A stretch of 64,000 nt of DNA, from NCBI GenBank assembly GCA_037954325.1, contig JBBMNZ010000030.1, positions 11,439,001-11,503,000 of the forward strand, written 5' to 3'. Of the stretch, positions 23,764-36,611 are shown in pieces. This DNA comes from Fistularia commersonii. Lineage: Eukaryota; Chordata; Actinopteri; Syngnathiformes; Fistulariidae. The notes beneath the pieces were generated by a model, which did no database searches, was not told where the DNA came from, and was given only the letters and a program-made list of their open reading frames with translations. Made by a program: the position numbers and the translations under genes. Each line of letters starts with the position of its first letter. Position 1 is the first letter of the stretch.

Positions 23764-24595
23764 AACTTTTAACTGCATTATTTTATTTTTGCACTTAAAA
23801 TGTATGAATTTCAAAAGGGTTTAAAAAAAGACTGACCTGCTTGTACTTTTGGTTCCATGTTCAGGGATTGAAAAAGTGGATTATTCCATTATTTCCAGAT
23901 TTTGCTGCTGAGTACCGCCGGCCTCCTTCAGAGGGCCGACCCTGGAGGACGCCGGTGTTTCTCTGCCCAGTGAAGAAGCAGGACGTCCTCCTGAAGTCGT
24001 TTAGGCCGGACAGTTACTCAGTTGGTCTGGAATGATCACGCCCCTGCAGACTGCCGGCTCACTTTTTCTAGAATGGCTCTGGAAGTGATCCAGTCCAATT
24101 AGTGAAGTATGCCGAATGGTTTAAGCGAGCAGCAACAAGCTGCGTTGCACTCGGGAGCCTAAATTGAGTATCCTACTTCTTTCTGCTTGGCTAACGGCTA
24201 ATCCAGTTTGTGCTGAGGTCACTCTGGCCAGCGGCCACTAATGAAGGCTGGAGGCCACTCCATGGATTCATTAATAAACAAGGATAATGCAGGAGCTGCA
24301 CACGGATGCAAGTATTCTGACTGGGAAACCAAGTCATTACCAGTACGGTGTTTCCCCCTAATGCTAACAATAAGAAAAAAAAACTGCATACATATATATA
24401 TATACATATCTTGAAAATAAGTCACAAAATAAGCTATAAATCAGCAATTAATGACCGGAATACAAAAAATTCACCCAATTTTTGCAGTCCTGAACCAAAT
24501 ATGATAGAAGCCATTTTAAATGTACTATCCAGAGCAACAGAAGTCAGGGAGCGTCGTTACTTAAAGACCACAAAGAATGCCTGATGATTTTAATA
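23764..24595. other. Unique non-coding sequence
   Basis: A short (AT)n patch lies at about 24394-24403. No gene recognised. Confidence 0.4.
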
Positions 24596-24817
24596 ATTTA
24601 TCCTTTAATAATCCCTTGTGGGGAAATTCGTTCTCTGCAACGAACCCATCATGGATGAACTATGAGCAGTAGGCTGCCGTCCACCAGTGCCAGGGGAGCG
24701 GTTAGGGGTCTCAGTGTCTTGCTCAACAACACCTCAACACACTAGGAGGAGCCAGGAATCGAACCAGGAATGTTCGGTTCCAAAGACAATTGCTTTACCT
24801 CCTGCGCCACCCCATAA
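24596..24817 (-). mobile_element. Second SINE-like family, tRNA-related head
   Basis: Plus strand reads ttaataatcccttgtgggga and aattcgttctctgc, then ggttaggggtctcagtgtct and tgctcaacaacacc, and ends gaatcgaaccaggaatgttc ... cctgcgccacc. The last part is a tRNA-like head in minus orientation. It is distinct from the DANA-like family. Confidence 0.55.
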
Positions 24818-25284
24818 TTTCACCCCGCATCACATCTCATAACCCTTACAAACTCTTTCCCCGTAGACAGACTGTCTCCAAACTGACAGAAAATGGAGAG
24901 GCCTGACAGACATATGGACTGGACGTTGGAGGGGTTACAGGAGAGATTCCTGGAGGATGCACTGAAACCACATATGCAGTCAGATGTGAATGAAAGATCG
25001 CAGGAGTTTGTCCCACCAGCCCTGCATATACATCCTAAACTCAAAGTCGACCGACACATCGAGGATGAGAATGATCGCTTGGGGCATCTGAAGGTCACGG
25101 GGCATCCCTCTGAATCTCTACTTCCATATCTTTATGCTATGACATGTACGCATTAATACCAGTGGAGAGGTGATGGGGAAGCTTTGAGCAGTCACAGTGG
25201 ACACTGCCACTGGTTGAGGCTGCACCTCTAATGTGAGAGCTTCATGAATGTTTGTGAAGGTGAATTGGGTAATACTCAAATTGA
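24818..25284. other. Unique sequence before the Rex3 remnant
   Basis: A frame at 24893-25156 (87 codons, plus) reads like an ordinary charged protein segment but matches no family I know. It has no visible splice sites and is not called as a gene. Confidence 0.3.
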
Positions 25285-25915
25285 TTGAGCTTGGTCCGCA
25301 TTGGCGGTTGTAAGTCGGACCTGTTTCCGGTGAGAGTTGGACTCCGCCGGCGCTGCCCTTTGTCACCAATTCTGTTCATAACTTTTATGGACAGAACTTC
25401 TAGGTGCAGCCAGGGCATTGAAGGGATTCGGTTAGGTGGGCGCAGTATTGAGTCTCTGCTTTTTGCAGATGATATGGTTCTGTTGGTTTCATCAGGCCAT
25501 GATCTCCAGCTCTCACTGGGGCGCTTCGCAGCAGAGTTTGAGGCGGCCGGGATGAGGATCGGCACCTCCAAATCCGAGACCACGGTGCTACACCGGAAAC
25601 GGGTGGAATGCCCACTCCGGGTCGGGGAAGAGGTCCTGCCTCAAGCAGTTCAAGTTAAAATATCTCGGGTCCTGTTCACGAGTGAGGGAAGGATGGTAAG
25701 GGAGATCGACAGGCGGATCGGTGCGGCATCTGCAGCGATGCGGACTCTGTACCGGTCTGTCGTGGTGAAGAGGGAGCTGAGCCTAAAGGCGAAGCTCTCA
25801 ATTTACCGGTTGAGCTACATTCCCACCCTCACCTATGGTCACGAGCTGTGGGTAGCAACCGAAAGAACAAGATCGCGGATAGAAGCGGTCGAAATGAGTT
25901 TTCTCTGTCGGGCGG
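25285..25915 (+). mobile_element. Rex3 LINE reverse-transcriptase fragment
   Basis: One open frame covers the palm and thumb of the reverse transcriptase. It begins SLVRIGGCKSDLFPVRVGLR, has CPLSPILFITFMDR, the catalytic FADD at 25462-25473, and AGMRIGTSKSETTVL, REIDRRIGAASAAMR, RELSLKAKLSIYRLSYIPTL, TYGHELWVATERTRSRIEAV. The nucleotide block ggcgctgccctttgtcacc matches a classical Rex3 primer site as I remember it. Upstream fingers and endonuclease are missing, and homology ends abruptly after MSFLCRA, where unrelated sequence follows. FADD is intact, but a key QG (LRQG) reads LRRR. The open frame suggests a fairly young insertion, but it is a fragment and not active. Confidence 0.88.
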
Positions 25916-26999
25916 TCCTCTTTCTGCATTGCTCAAAACTTAGCATCAAATTTACACATGACCAATTACTTGACAATAACTAATGTGATTTAACAGCGAC
26001 GGGCCTGAAGAAGCCTCAGTGAATCCTATTAAGGGTAAAAACTGTTGCTATCAGGACGGCGTTGCAATCTTTTTTTAATGGCGCCTCAGTTATATATTGA
26101 CACGACAAAGTTTGACAAATATCCTGACTTCAGAAAGTTTGGTCCTGAATGGAACCGGCATGGTTATTTGGCAGGAAATGTTAGTACCGTAAGGACTCTT
26201 GTCCCATCCGTTAATGTCATTTTAATGGTCCAACAATGGAAACGCAGCACATGTTGATGGATCCCTGTTCCGCCATCACACAGGGAGATCCTGCAGCTTT
26301 TCCATTTGGGCGGGTATTCCTCTTTCAAAGGCACTGACGCGGTGAAATAATCATGATGTTCCTGACCAGAGACTTGAGAGATGTTTTAACACATCCTCTG
26401 ACCAAAAATAGGTCAGATGAGCCAGAAAAATACAGCGGATGGAGGCAGCAGGGCGGGGTTGGCGCCCGGGGGCACCGACTCCTCTGGCCGAGGCTCAGAA
26501 ATGATGTTCTCCAGCTTGAGGTATGAAAGTTGTGTTTTTGATCAAACCAAATGTTATTTTCCATTGAAGAAAATTAACCGTAAGAGCAGATCGTATATTT
26601 TACCGAAGGCTGCTGCCATCTTCAGCCTCACTGGGAATCATTTCAGCCGAGGATTTGATTTTTTTCCCAATAAATCACATGAGACCGACGCCCGCCCGAA
26701 TCATCTTAAGTAAACTCTGATGCATAGCCAGTGTAGCATCGCCAGACGGAATCACAAAATGGATTATTCTGCTCCCGATCGGTTCCTTTCATATCTCCAG
26801 TGGGTGTTATCCACAGACAAGCGCTGCAGCGGACCAAAGTGGCCAGGATCTCCATCAAACATAATAAAGTACGACATGCAGTGTAACAATGACTCTCTGA
26901 TGGAATGCAGAAAAAAAAATACATATAAATGACAAGCTGCCGTCAAACGCCGGCTGCAGTGAAACAAATCAATCTCTTTTCACTCTGAAAGATTTAAGT
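25916..26999. other. Unique non-coding sequence
   Basis: No gene recognised. Confidence 0.4.
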
Positions 27000-27760
27000 G
27001 TTTACTTCCCAGTGAAGGGAACAAACAGCGTCCCTCCGGTCCACATCACAATAGCGGTCCTGGATGGACGGGCCGTCCCACTGGAGGAGGCTGCCTTTGA
27101 GAGGGAAAACAGGAAGAAGAAAGAGCTGACAGCTGTGTACCTCCAACCTGTGCCCATACAAAGGCAGAACTGGATGAAGAGGTGACCCGGGGGCTTCCGC
27201 CCATCCCATCCCCTGGCAACATGAGATCCAACCCCTGCAGCCCGCTACAAAGCCCATGGAGGAGGTAGATGGTCAGACAAATTCTTGGACCAGCTGAAGC
27301 CCATAGCGGGGAGGTGTCCCGGCTTGCGCTACATCGCTCTGAGGTGTTCTGTGATTGGACGATGCCCTGAATACCTACAAGCTCCACAGAGACATGGGAA
27401 AGAAGTATGGAACTCCAGGACAGGAACTCAACTGCAAATACTCATTGTCATCAAATCCAGGAGGAATGTAGCTTTGGATGGATGAAAATCTACCTTAGCC
27501 TTTGCATCCACCAAAGACCAAGTCGGGAAGTCAGTCGGGAAGATCATGGATGGGACGCTGCACCGGAAATTTGGTGCAAAGCATCAAAGAGAGAAAGGAC
27601 AGACCCTGGGATAAATGATAGGAAAATGAGATGCACTACAATATTGCTAACAACAACCTTGGAGGGCAGCGAAAAAACGGCTGCAAGAAGGGCTGGCATG
27701 TCGGAGATGGCCTAGAACTCATCTCTACCCACCTTTACGAAGACACTATTGATTGCCGGC
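27000..27760. other. Possible decayed retroelement, family uncertain
   Basis: The frame near 27080-27180 reads VPLEEAAFERENRKKKEL, which loosely resembles a segment near the C-terminus of some fish reverse-transcriptase polyproteins. The rest is out of frame and unrecognised. This is weak and may be chance. Confidence 0.2.
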
Positions 27761-28249
27761 CACAACAGATGGATAGGCCACCAGGTCCTGTGTCAAATGG
27801 CATGAATGCTGAGGATACAGAGCTTGCAGGTACACAAGGCCGTCCCAAAAACACCACAGCAAGGGATTTGTTTCGTCAGCCATGGGAGGGCTGCTGGTGG
27901 GGGGCAGGGGAGCAACTTGGAGGAGAGGTGGTCTACCTCTCACAGGTGGATGGAACAGGGCAACTGAGCTTGAATGTAAAATGACCTTGAAATGTCCACT
28001 GTTTTGGCAACAGCTGTTACTGTCAGGTTCAGCACCACTGAGATGTTCCAACCTTTTCCCTGCATTTAGAACAATAATCACTTTATCTACTGAAATCCAT
28101 CCAATTGTAGCCCTTTGGCACTCAGTCACAGTCAAACTCCACGCTACTCTAATACAAATAGACGCTGATGCATTGGATCCAGTGTGAAGATAATAACATA
28201 CTCATAATGATGATAATAATAACGTTCAAACAGACCCAGTAGCTACTCC
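27761..28249. other. Unique non-coding sequence
   Basis: No gene recognised. Confidence 0.35.
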
Positions 28250-28640
28250 CCCGATGACTCGGGGTCGCGGGGCGGGTGGAGGCTAACCAGGCTGTCACTG
28301 AGCGGAACATGGGGTTCAGCCTGAATCAATCACAGGGCCACATTTAGAAACATGCAACCAGTCACCCTCTCATTCACACATCTGGACAATGTAGGGTCTC
28401 CAGTGAACCTCCTGCATGTGTTTGGATTGTGGGAGGAACCTGGTGAACCCCACGCAGACACGGGGAGAACATGGAGACGCCACACAGGAAGGAAGCCTGT
28501 GGGAATTCAAGCGGGGACTTTTTGGCTGTGAGGAGGAAGGAAAGGTTTCCAGAACTGATGTTTAAGACACGATCAATAAAACAGATTGATTCCCATTTTA
28601 ACCAGGACGAAGTGCTACCCGCTGCGCCACCATGCAGCAC
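28250..28640 (-). mobile_element. SINE (DANA/HE1-like) interrupted by a short insertion
   Basis: A near full-length minus copy with ccaccctctcatt-type block, cctcctgcatgtgtttggat, cacgcagacacggggagaac and the head gctgcgccaccatg. Between about 28533 and 28608 some 75 bp not found in other copies separates the body from the head. Confidence 0.7.
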
Positions 28641-29761
28641 GCCACATTATGTCTTAAACTACAATTATAGACACTGCAAACTTTAAATGTGTGACATACA
28701 AAGCAGCATTTGACTTTATGAGTTTTGTAAAAGACCGAGTTTCCAGTTTTGAAGCAGTTACTGACGCACACCCAGGCGAAGGACTAGATCCCTAAACTCT
28801 GAGGTTGAAACTTACATCACATGGTTGCGGGTACATAATCCCATTGTGAGCAGCATGACAATCTTTGAATAGACACAAAACCGCACGGAGGGATGTGTGA
28901 AGTACTTCTTTCAGCCGAGAAAACATTTTCCTTGAAACTAGGCCGCGACGCAGCGGCAGCAACAACAGTGCTACAAAGTCCCATGAATTGCTTTCCAAGG
29001 CGTCCCTTTTTATTTGGCGCTGTGGACACTTGAAAGTTTAATAGCGAGGTTTCTATTTGCATTCCATGTTCTAACACTCTAGGCTGAATATGTGTGTGTG
29101 TGTGTGTGTGTCAATATGTAGCAAACTAGGGCAGTGAGTCCGGCTGAGTCACAACCCCATGCACAGCTGTGGGCCCAGAAGAGGCCCCTTTGTGTTTGGG
29201 AGACATTCGCAGGGCCTGAAGCAACACAAAGTGTCTTGAGGAGGAACAAGGCTCCTGGTAATGGATGCATTTCCGGCGTCTTGACCTGCAGAGCTCCTCG
29301 CCCGATGCTCATTCTGACACACATTCCTGTCACCGTTAGCCTCTTTGTGATCTCATTCCGCGTCCATTAGGACCGGGTTGTTTTCCTGCTCGCACTCTGT
29401 CCATCACCATCGATCCTGATGAGTTGTAGCTCATTAATCTCCATGACCGGTAGCTAAACGGCTAGGAGAAGTCAGCACGAGTGTGTCGATGCCTAGAAGC
29501 ATGTTACGGCTGGAGAGAAGCCGCACGCAGCATTAGGCCGGTTCTTCTTTCGACCAACACGAATCCCCGGAGTAATACCAGCCAAAAGGAAGCTGAGGTT
29601 CTCTAGGAAGCCCACAGCAGAGGCCACAAAGCGCAACTTCTTTACACTTCGCGTTTTGTTCTGAACTGGAGAGGCCAACCTGGTTCACACCGATGACGGA
29701 AAATGCACCTGATAGACGGTGCTGGTGGCCAAACCCTTGCAAGAATGACAGCGAGCCCCAA
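28641..29761. other. Unique sequence with a (TG)n patch
   Basis: (TG)11 lies at 29090-29112. No gene recognised. Confidence 0.4.
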
Positions 29762-29831
29762 AAAACCTCCAACCAGGGACCTTCATACTGTGAGGCTGAA
29801 GCTCTAACCGCTGCATCACCCTGCCACCCGT
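29762..29831 (-). mobile_element. SINE head fragment
   Basis: ccaaccagggaccttcatac, then gtgaggctgaagctctaacc and gctgcatcaccctgccaccc, match the head of the DANA-like family on the minus strand. Confidence 0.55.
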
Positions 29832-29962
29832 GAGAGGATCCATCATTATCATCCGCGATAGAAAATGGGTCATATCGTTAACATTTCATTGGTATCAATG
29901 GATATTTGATTTTAACAGAAATAATCAATAATCAAATACATCTCTTCTACATCAGAGGACAG

Positions 29963-30000
29963 CATGTAATCATTTACTCAGCCGAGTGAATGATTACATG
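29963..30000. repeat. 38-nt near-perfect hairpin palindrome
   Basis: Two 17-nt arms, catgtaatcatttactc and gagtgaatgattacatg, flank a 4-nt loop (agcc). There is one mismatch, which would be a G-U wobble in plus-strand RNA. The flanks are not a recognised repeat. Confidence 0.8.
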
Positions 30001-30961
30001 TTAAAAAGACATTCATTTTAATGCTGACAGCTGGCCTTGGCAGATCATGTTCAGAGCGACGGGCGTTATCATTTCTCCACAGGCAGAGGGTAGATATCTC
30101 TGCTTGAATGAATAAATGGATATGATGGTATTACTGACACTAATTGGCCAAATGAGTTGAATTATGTCACCACGATGGATGTCCAAAGTGTGACACCTTG
30201 AGGATGGGCTTCTACTCTGGAAAACCTCAAGTCCAAGCTACCACATTGAGGTTTCCAAAAAAAAAAAAAAAAAAATCCATACATACCTTCTTTGTTAAGA
30301 TGTGTAATATTAACAATATATGAAACCTTCTATGGATTGTCTTGTGTAAAATATAAATGCAAAAGAGGCTACTTCTGATGAGTAGACAGTTTGAGGTATT
30401 CAGGTCCCGACATGGCATGCAAACACCAACATTTGAAAGAACTCTTCGGATAAAAGGACTGAAAAACACTTTTCCGTGACGCGAAAAGTACTATACAAGC
30501 AGTATTTCGAGTGTTTGTGGTGGCGACGTTTTAGCATTGTGGACCCATGAGGCGGCAGGGGTTTACTGACAGGCACGTTCAACCGAAAGCCACAACATAA
30601 TGCCAGCGTGCAATAAGCTTTCATGGAAGTTATCTTAGTGACCGACTTCCAGGGCTGGACTTCTGTTACCAACCGAGGAGTGGAGTTTGGCTTTGTTAAT
30701 GGCGAGCAGGTAGGCTCAGGTGACTCCCCTCTTTGTGAAACAGTTCGTGACGATCACGGTCAGGGGAGTTGAGAGTTGCAGCCGTCCGCTTCCGCAGACC
30801 CACTTTGACGTACGGTTACAGACAGGAATTCGTAAACGGAGTGATCGCTTGTTATTTTGGAGAATGTATGATGTTAAAAATGTCCACAGCTTAAACATAT
30901 CCTAAAAAACAATTGAAACCACTGATTACATAGCGCTCGACCCTGAAGCGGACGGTCTAAA
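30001..30961. other. Unique non-coding sequence
   Basis: An A tract lies at 30257-30275. No gene recognised. Confidence 0.4.
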
Positions 30962-31090
30962 GCAGAGACGCCAAACTCAAGGCCCAATTATATACAATTA
31001 TATCTGGCCACTGACATAATTTCATATGTCTACTATTAATGGCCGGTAAATCGCTCTACTGGTCCTGCTAATCCTGGGAAGCGCTGCGAC
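30962..31090. mobile_element. hAT-like element terminal relic
   Basis: cagagacgccaaactcaagg followed by cccaattat... and ggccactgacataatt resembles the common hAT terminus in vertebrates (caggggtgccaaactcaagg type). It is diverged, and no opposite terminus was found. Confidence 0.35.
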
Positions 31091-32121
31091 GTCTGTCGCG
31101 CAGCAAGGAGCAGCGCACGCCCCCTCATTAGCCCAGGACGAATTTATAGCGCTTTGTCGACATCGCCCGTTTTTCGGCCACGCTCGCCGAATATAACACA
31201 AAACGGCACCAGCAGAAGGAACATCAGCAATTCAAGCTAAGCTACAACTTTGAGGGGTTCAAAACCAAGTCCCGCCGCCGCCAGCGAGCCTGTGAACTAA
31301 GCACTCTCTGCACGGACTTTGCCGAACTTGTAGCTGGAACAGCTCCACAGTCCATTTTCAGTGGGCATACCAAAGTATGCCTGCAGATACTCCGGTCGCT
31401 TCCCAGAAAAGGCTGCGCAAAATCCAAGGACGAGCCGGCTCTGCAGGTTCAGGACTGCAAACCCGTGTGGAGAACGCGTCTCAGTGGTGAAGAGGACCTG
31501 AAAGTAACCCCAAATGTGAAACCGACGTGCACGTTCACGCCGTCCTCACCGAGTTCGCAGGGCTCAGAGCGGAGCGCCGGGCCTCCAGGGCTCGGGAGCC
31601 AAGGGAGGATGCCAAGCATCTGGCTCTGACACAATGGCACGAGAGAAAACAAAATACTTTTGGTTTGTTTTATATTTTCTTGCATGCTTCCTGAAATCAA
31701 AAGACGTTTTTTATTCGAGAGATCTGTTAATGTCAACCAGCTTGTTCATATTAGAAGTATTCTCTTTTGCCACGAGTGCGGTGTTAATAAAAAACACATT
31801 TGGGGGAAAAAAAAAGGGGTTGCAGTCTGTTTAAAATAACAATTTTTAGAATCATAGTCATGCACAGAACAAATCATGGGTTTTAAAGTGAATAAATGTG
31901 AAAATTCCAGGTGTTAAAGGCTGGCCCCTTCCGGGTCTGAGGCTTCCTCTCGGTGTTTCCAACATCCATCCCGGTGTGGTTTGGTGGCATCAGCCTGATG
32001 TGCCATGCATTATTTACATCTATGCGGCGCCAGAAACTAATTAGTATAGCGTTTGAACGTTTTCCTAGCATCTATGTAACCCCTTGTAAATGTGTTTCAT
32101 TGATTTCCCTCACTTTAACAG
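31091..32121. other. Unique non-coding sequence
   Basis: 31060-31210 is moderately CpG-rich and may be the inner part of the hAT-like relic. No gene recognised. Confidence 0.35.
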
Positions 32122-32182
32122 CTCCACCGCTGTCGGTGCGCGTGAACGGGATCCAGTGCAGAGCGCTTCGGAAAACCGTGAG
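32122..32182 (+). CDS. Candidate internal exon (speculative)
   Basis: A pyrimidine-rich tract ending tttccctcactttaacag precedes 61 nt that stay open in one frame, reading PPLSVRVNGIQCRALRKTVR, and are followed by GAG|GTAATG, a fair 5' splice site. The peptide has one cysteine and a beta-strand-like pattern but I cannot place it in a family. No neighbouring exon was found. A chance match to splice signals is quite possible in 64 kb. Confidence 0.2.
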
Positions 32183-35100
32183 GTAATGAAAACGTGGAGA
32201 GCGTTTACTGCCGACTGCATTTTCTCATCTTGTAATGTATCACACATTGCTCCCCACAGTCACATTGTGAGTTAAATGGCTTTAACGGGCTGCGATGAAA
32301 CTCTGAGATGCCGTTGTGAAAATCCGGTTCTGCAACCGTTGTCACTTTGCGCGGCCAAAGTAAACAGTCTTTATCATCCTTTATTATTTCGATTTGACTG
32401 ACGATAAGCAGTGTTGTGACTGCCTTGTACCGTTACCAGCCAACGCGAGGCATCAAATATCTGAGTTTTTAGCGTCACGCGACGTCCGATTCAAGGTCTC
32501 CCTGACGCGGAGCTGATGTTTGCTGCAGCTGCTTGCTCCGTGTCAGACAGCATCAGAACATAAACACAGGAAGCTGTGAAAATTAGCCTGAAGTGAAACT
32601 CTAAAGTGTTTCGATGTTAGAAATGTGTCAGATTTCCGGTATCTTATAACGGACAGGGACATTTCACAAGCCTTTACATGCGTTTGCACTCAAACTGCTC
32701 CTTAAATGGTGGGGTTCATTCCATTTTCTGTTCTCTATTAAAATATGACTTTCAGTTCTGAAATCACGGCAAACCCACGTTTCGAAAAGAGAATATAAAT
32801 ACGTGGAAATTTACAGCATGCCGTTCAAACCGTTCGCAGACGATGTGCTTATATACCCAAGCGGTACAGTCATGAGAGATATTTTATCCCAAATATGGGT
32901 TTGGGCATTGGCTCGTCAAAGCCGCCGTGGACTGGGCTCCGCGAGAAGCACTATTGATATTCTGCTGGGCTAATCATGCCGTCTTACCCCAATTCACCTC
33001 ATTGCTCAGAGTGCACCGTGGAGTGGCACAGCCGGGGGCAGAAAAGTGAAGATGAAGGCTTTTACAGCGCCTCGCTCTATTCCCATGAATAATTCAACCC
33101 CCACCCCCCCGTCCAAGCCTGACAGCGACTTTTCCCAAAGCATGAAAACGCAGTGCTACTTCCACTGTCAGAGAGGGGGTTCATAAGCTCCGAACATCCA
33201 ACGAAAATCCACTCCTGATGATAACAGGATGACATTAGGCCACACAAGCTTTTGCCCGAGCCACCGGCGTAGCGCTATGTAAATCCACGCAGGCTAACAC
33301 TATCTGTTTTGTTCAAAACTGTGTACATACTGGAGTTTGGATTACAAAACAAAGGGAAGTACATGAGGGCCTGTTTTAGGTGTAAACTTATCACACTGGG
33401 TGCATGAAAAGACACGGTTGCGTTGGTGAGCTCGGGCCACACATGGCCTGAAACCGCACTGGACGAGTCACAGGGCCGCAGAAGGAAACAACATTCTTGT
33501 CACTCATGCATGAGGAAGAGGGCGAGTCCCCGTCAGTCAGCGGCTCCTTGATCCCGTCTACTCACATCTCTGAATCGATACCTCCTCGTACAAGGAACTC
33601 CCGCTTGAAAACAGCACTTTGTTTCTTTAAGTAAACAATTTGCAAATTGGCAGTCCAGCACTGTGGTGTGCTGCGACAGGGCCATGTTCAGGAAACAAGG
33701 CAGCGCCACACATCTCCGGAGGCAACAATGCAGGTCCGCCTGTCCCAGTAATTAAGGGCGGAAAGCGCTGCTACCGGATCAGAAGTTGAAGAGTCCGTGC
33801 CACCATTTCAGCTCCCTGCGCCTTCACTGTGGAAGGCACTAATGATCACATTTAGTAGCTGAGCCAGAAATCGTGACCAGCTGATCAACGCATTTCAACT
33901 CAAACTGGATGCCAGCCGCCGATGATGGTACGATATGAGCATTATTACTTGTGAAACCACCGAAACTCCGACTGCCATTTTGGGTTTCTTCACGTTCTTC
34001 GATGGCAGCAGAAGTGATTTGGGGTGTTTGGGAGTTGAATTTCAATGGAATTCCACAGGGTTACATTTTTACCGCAACCCTGAAATTACCCATTTTCTAG
34101 AGAAGCTGGTAAGTAGTTCAAGTTTGAATTTCGAAGATGTAATTTGATTTGTGCGAGGCAAACCGGGACCATGCGCTGGAGCTCTGCCCCAGCACAGTGG
34201 GAGTGTACGCACAGTTCTATTCTGCAGGGGACCCGAAAAAAAAAAAAAAAACAAAAACAACAAAAGGAAGCAGATACATGAAGAAACCCGGAAATATGTT
34301 TCCTTTTATTTCCTCCGGAGACTTCTAATAAAGCACTGACAAAAGGAGTCGTGACCTGGAAAGCGATACAACCGGCCACAAGGTGAATTGTCGTCATCGA
34401 TGCTTGAGTCCAGGATGAAAAGAAAGACAGAATCAAATAATAAAAATAACTACTAACATGCGTCAATCATCAAACACCTGCTACATCTGTCGTGGCGGAT
34501 AAGTCAACGGTTCTGTCGGTAGGTGTAAGAAGCACCTGTCACCGGTTGCTCTTTGGGGTTGTTGGCAATACGATATTTCTGATTGCATTTGAAGGATGAG
34601 GCAGTCCAATCCCGCTGCCTGTGGACTAAAACGATAGGTATGCGTTAATGGCTAATGATAATGTATATCTCTAGAATCCCTGCCAGGCCTTTTAGAGATA
34701 AGCTTCCAGGAAGCCGCCACGAGAGTCCACACACAGGTCCTGAGAGTTCAGGTGATGTCCTCGTTACCTCAGACTGACTCGAACCCGTTGTGGACTTTGA
34801 TTCAAGTAAGAATCACTGTAAAGTTTTGATGCCATAAATCAGCCTTGCGTGTGAGGTATCGGTCGACTGCGCATTGGAGAAAACGCCCCCCGGCCCGTCC
34901 AATCTATTTGGCCACGATAGGCTGAGGAGGATATCGAGTCAGTCCAAGTCAAGGTGCCAAAGCCAGAGTCGCGATTCATTTACGGGTCAGTCAAAGCTGG
35001 GTTGCAGACTGACGTGGAGTCAACCTGTGGCTGTTCTCAGACCTGCCTCAAGAAACATTTTCCAGGTCACAACGATGAAACCAAGATTCTGAAACATCTA

Positions 35101-36611
35101 AGAAACTATGACCAGGGAAAAATGTGTTTTTTAAGACCAAATTGCTGCTGAAACTCTGCCCCTCTTTACACTGTCATAAAAGTATCACACATTTCTTGTT
35201 TCTTCCCGAACCCAAAACTTCTGAATTCACATTAATTCGCATTAAATAAGACCCGACAACAGTCCAGTTGGCTTCAAACAATGTTGGCAACAGGAAACCC
35301 ATTCTCTCTCTCTGCCTCCACACAGCTGTTGCCGGTTGAGTTCAGAAATCTGAACACAAATCCAACACCACCAATCTGGTGTTGACAGTTTCAGCCCAGA
35401 TCAGTGATCTCCTGAGCTTCGCTCTCACAAAGTCTTCCCTAAAGCGATTGTAGCCCAACTTTCCGCCATTTGGGTTCTGATAGGAAGACATCAACCAATA
35501 TAGCTTTATATGGCTCAATTCAGATTTATGGTGAGTCAAGGAGGCCAACGTTCAAAGGAAAATAATAAAACTATGGAGGTAAAAGTCTGAACGGCCAGGG
35601 AGGGCAGGAAATGTCTTTAGCCCATCAATACAAAGCCAGTGAAGGCGAATTCCAACCATTTCAATGATTACTGTGCTTCATGTCAGCTGTTCAACCTAAT
35701 CTGCAGCAGGATGTTTGCCATTCACTGAAAACTTGTTTGTTTTTGATAGAAAAGCAAAAACAAGACTTGTACCGACTCCAGTTATGATAAGCGTTGGGCA
35801 CCTAACACTTTTATCGTCACATATCTCGATTTTAAATTGATTTTACATCCAACTGACCTTTTCCCCATCGGGCAGCTGTTTGAAACAGACCACAGAAAAG
35901 TATCAAAAACTCAAATTAGCTTGAGATGAAAACGTGTAAATCGTAAACGATAAATAAATGTATGTGTCTGTGATCAATCCAACAGCTATTGGGTCTTTTA
36001 GCACAACATACACGTTTCTGTTAAATCTTAAAGACATTATGCTGACAGAGCTGATGCAGTTTACATCTATTGACAGTACAGTGCCCAAAAATACACCATA
36101 TATCAGGGTGTACTGGATAACATGGTTTGATCTCAACCCTCCCTTTAGGCTAGGAGGCGCTGTCTGAAACCCCGAGACAACAAATAGACGATGCAACGAC
36201 ATTTTCAGTCAGAAAACCAGGCAAACGTGGTGACACTCACCTGTCGAGGCGTATCCAGGCATGGTCACGGTTCCGGGCACATGGAAATAGAGAGAAAGGA
36301 TACGGTGTCAGTATGTTTTCCTGCACAGCAAATTCAATCAATTCTTTCTAATCTGTGTCAGATGCATCACTTCAAACTCTGCCGGTCACATGAAGACCTC
36401 TGGTGAGCCGGTGTTCCCAACCTCTGGAGACCCACGGCAAAAGGCCTCCGAGATGTGCTTTAGCGGAGCCGCTTTGAAGCACTTTACCGGCAAATCACCG
36501 AGCAGAAAACACATTCATGTCAAGAGTGCAAATGTGAAGACCCGGAGAAGGATTCAACGCAGAGGTCAAATAACTCGGTAATGGGTACATTCCCTCGCTT
36601 CTACCGAGCAC
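32183..36611. other. Large block of mostly unique sequence
   Basis: About 4.4 kb with very few recognisable repeats. An A tract lies at 34236-34251. Frames are all under 130 codons and none shows a domain. The low repeat load relative to both sides is notable and could reflect retained regulatory DNA, which only alignment could test. Confidence 0.4.

Noticed and set aside
24596..24817. Possible tRNA gene (gaatcgaacc and a head-like region)
   Set aside because: It does not fold into a full cloverleaf by eye and is attached to SINE-type sequence. It is better explained as a tRNA-derived repeat.
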